Source: Symbiodinium natans (lineage: Eukaryota; Sar; Dinophyceae; Suessiales; Symbiodiniaceae). Taken from it: a stretch of 64,000 nt of DNA. The notes beneath the pieces are model-generated. The model searched no databases. It was given only the letters and a program-made list of their open reading frames with translations, and was not told where the DNA came from. The stretch lies in contig CAJNDS010000735.1 in assembly GCA_905221605.1 (NCBI GenBank), positions 628,001 to 692,000 of the forward strand, in the 5' to 3' direction. Below, one piece after another: positions 61,861 through 64,000 of the stretch (position 1 is the stretch's first letter; every line of letters begins with the position of its first letter). A program made the position numbers and the translations under genes.

Positions 61861-63914
61861 GGGTTTAAAGCTTAAGGGTTTAAGGTTTGACTTGAAAGCT
61901 ATGAGCTTATGGGATCAGCCCCCACACCTCCCTCAGCCCCATGAGCACCCTAAGGACCCAAGTGCCCTAAGGGCCCTAAGCCCTTCAAGCCTCCTAAGCC
62001 CGCGAACCCCAAGCACCCTAAGGGCTCCAAGCACCCTAAGGGCCCCAAGCCCTCTTAAGCCCCCTTAAGCCCCCCAAAGCCCCTTAAGCCCTCGAAGGTG
62101 CTTAGCCCCCATCAGCGCACCAGCCCTCCAGAAGCAAGCAGTTAAGAAACCTAGATCTCTCAACCCTGAAAATCAAAACCCCCACCCCCCAAGTTAATTA
62201 ACCAAGGCCTTTGGACCAAAGCTAGGGTCCTTCAGCCCCAAACCTCCCTCACAAGCGCTCTAAGTGCCCTAAGCCCTTTAAGCTTTTAAGGGCCCCAAGC
62301 CCTCTTAAGCCCCCTTAAGCCCCCTTAAGCCCCTTGAGCCCCCTCAAGCCCACTAAGCCCCTGAAGCCCCCTTCAGCCCCCCCAAGCCCCTTAAGCCCTC
62401 GAAACCCCTTAGCCCCCATCAGCGCACCAACCCTCCAGCAGCAAGCAGTTAAGAAACCTAGACCTCTCAACCCTGAAAATCAAAACCCCCCACCCCCCAA
62501 GTTAATTAACCCAGGCCTTTGGACCAAAGCTAGGGTCCATCAGCCCCAAACCTCCCTCACAAGCGCTCTAAGTGCCCAAAGGGCCCCAAGCCCTCTTAAG
62601 CCCCCTTAAGCCCCTTGAGCCCCCTTGAGCCCCCTAAGCCCCTTAAGCCCCTTAAGCCCCCTTAAGCCCCCCAGCCCCTTAAGCCCTCGACCTTAGCCCC
62701 CATCAGCGCACCAACCCTCCAGAAGCAAGCAGTTAAAGAAACCTAGACCTCTCAACCCTGAAAATCAAAACCCCCCACCCCCCAAGTTAATTAACCCACG
62801 CCTTTGGACCAAAGCTAGGGTCCATCAGCCCCAAACCTCCCTCACAAGCGCTCTAAGTGCCCTAAGCCCTTTAAGCCTTTAAGGGCCCCAAGCCTTCTTA
62901 AGCCCCCTTAAGCCCCCTTAAGCCCCTTGAGCCCCCTTAAGCCCACTAAGCCCCTTAAGCCCCCCTAAGCCCCTTAAGCCCTCGAAGCCCCTTAGCCCCC
63001 ATCAGCGCACCAACCCTCCAGAAGCAAGCAGTTAAGAAACCTGGACCTCTCAACCCTGAAAATCAAAACCCCCCACCCCCCAAGTTAATTAACCCAGGCC
63101 TTAGGACCAAAGCTAGGGTCCATCAGCCCCCCACCTCCCTCACAAGCGCTCTAAGTGCCCTGAGCCCTTCAATTAAGGGCCCCAAGCCCTCTTAAGCCCC
63201 CTTAAGCCCCCTTAAGCCCCTTGAGCCCCCTTAAGCCCCTTAAGCCCCCTTTAGCGCCCCAAGCCCCTTAAGCCCTCGAAGCCCCTTAGCCCCCATCAGC
63301 GCACCAACCCTCCAGAAGCGCTCTAAGTGCCCCAAGCCCTTTAAGCCTTTAAGGGCCCCAAGCCCTCTTAAGCCCCCTTAAGCCCCCTTAAGCCCCTTGA
63401 GCCCCCTTAAGCCCCCTTCAGCCCCCCCAAGCCCCTTGAGCCTTCGAAGCCCCTTAGCCCCCATCAGCGCACCAACCCTCCAGAAGCAAGCAGTTAAGAA
63501 ACCTGCAACCCTGAAAATAAAAACCCCCCACCCCCCAAGTTAATTAACCCAGGCCTTTGGACCAAAGCTAGGGTCCATCAGCCCCAAACCTCCCTCACAA
63601 GCGCTCTAAGTGCCCTAAGCCCTTTAAGCCTTTAAGGGCCCCAAGCCCTCTTAAGCCCCCTTAAGCCCCCTTGAGCCCCTTGAGCCCCCTTAAGCCCCCT
63701 TCAGCCCCCCCAAGCCCCTTAAGCCCTCGAAGCCCCTTAGCCCCCATCAGCGCACCAACCCTCCAGAAGCAAGCAGCTAAGAAACCTAGATCTCTCAACC
63801 CTGAAAATCAAAACCCCCCACCCCCCAAGTTAACTAACCCAGGCCTTTGGACCTTAAAACTTCAACCAGCCAACCCCGCATGCGTCGGCTACCCGACACG
63901 GGCCCCTGCCTCCC

Positions 63915-63960
<46 letters not shown>

Positions 63961-64000
63961 ACACGCTTCTTGGGTTTCCGCCCTGAGACCTGAAGTTAAG
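61860..64000 (-). repeat. Satellite array, C-rich orientation, near copy of 45060-47150
   Basis: Follows the 45.06-47.15 kb array unit by unit, including its shortened unit (at about 63308), and ends in a C-run at 63917-63960 after a degenerate GTCGGCTACCCGAC palindrome. Confidence 0.95.

Noticed and set aside
42289..63000. Frames starting MSPLxP in several places (42289, 45509, 46846, 57708, 59182, 62334)
   Set aside because: Repeat-derived reading of the 295 bp satellite.
1..64000. Dinoflagellate spliced-leader sequence or SL RNA gene
   Set aside because: I looked for the TAGCCATTTTGGCTCAAG core on both strands by eye and did not find it.

Overview
The window reads as nuclear DNA of a dinoflagellate, most likely a Suessiales/Symbiodiniaceae-type alga. 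The evidence is: many plant/alveolate-type telomere heptamers (TTTAGGG/CCCTAAA) far from any end; an intron with a GC donor formed by a short transposon-like insert; and decayed or intact members of protein families I know as abundant in dinoflagellate genomes (SHSW/RLWC membrane proteins, RCC1-like repeat proteins, a LINE-type reverse transcriptase with a CxxC...H...C tail, and transposase-like ORFs with a CxxC and an HDWMH motif). There is no bacterial operon, CRISPR array, rRNA or convincing tRNA.

1-22.2 kb: microsatellites, then about 20 kb in which telomere-heptamer arrays in both orientations alternate with 50-150 bp islands. Many islands are open, look coding on the + strand, and are bounded by AG on the left and GT or GC on the right. 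Neighbouring islands can often be joined in phase, so I annotate them as candidate micro-exons whose introns are built of telomere-like repeat and of short palindromic terminal-inverted-repeat (TIR) elements. At least four such element families are present. One clearly interrupts a recognisable membrane-protein gene (20.7-22.2 kb) with a 5 bp target duplication. A 5'-truncated LINE remnant (10.0-11.96 kb) sits inside telomere-like repeat.

22.4-34.3 kb: a gag-like decayed ORF (+), then minus-strand genes typical of dinoflagellate transposon-associated families: a Pro-rich, Cys-tailed protein, an intact 693-residue transposase-like ORF, and two short zinc-ribbon-like proteins. A plus-strand C-terminal fragment with a 54-codon in-frame tandem duplication closes this part.

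34.4-53.2 kb: repeats only: a hairpin minisatellite, about 1 kb of pure A/C sequence, shuffled repeat modules carrying the palindrome CGTCGGGTACCCGACG, and a large foldback structure centred near 44.14 kb with arms of a ~295 bp satellite. 53.2-57.2 kb: a frameshifted RCC1-like fragment and a minus-strand multi-exon gene whose last exon is an inverted relative of the fragment at 34.1 kb. After a 100-N gap (57206-57305), 57.3-64.0 kb repeats the foldback structure, and 59.94-64.0 is a near copy of 43.15-47.15.

Most genes here belong to or accompany mobile elements. The window looks like a repeat-rich, possibly subtelomeric or element-invaded region. Gene models with introns are inferences from sequence alone.
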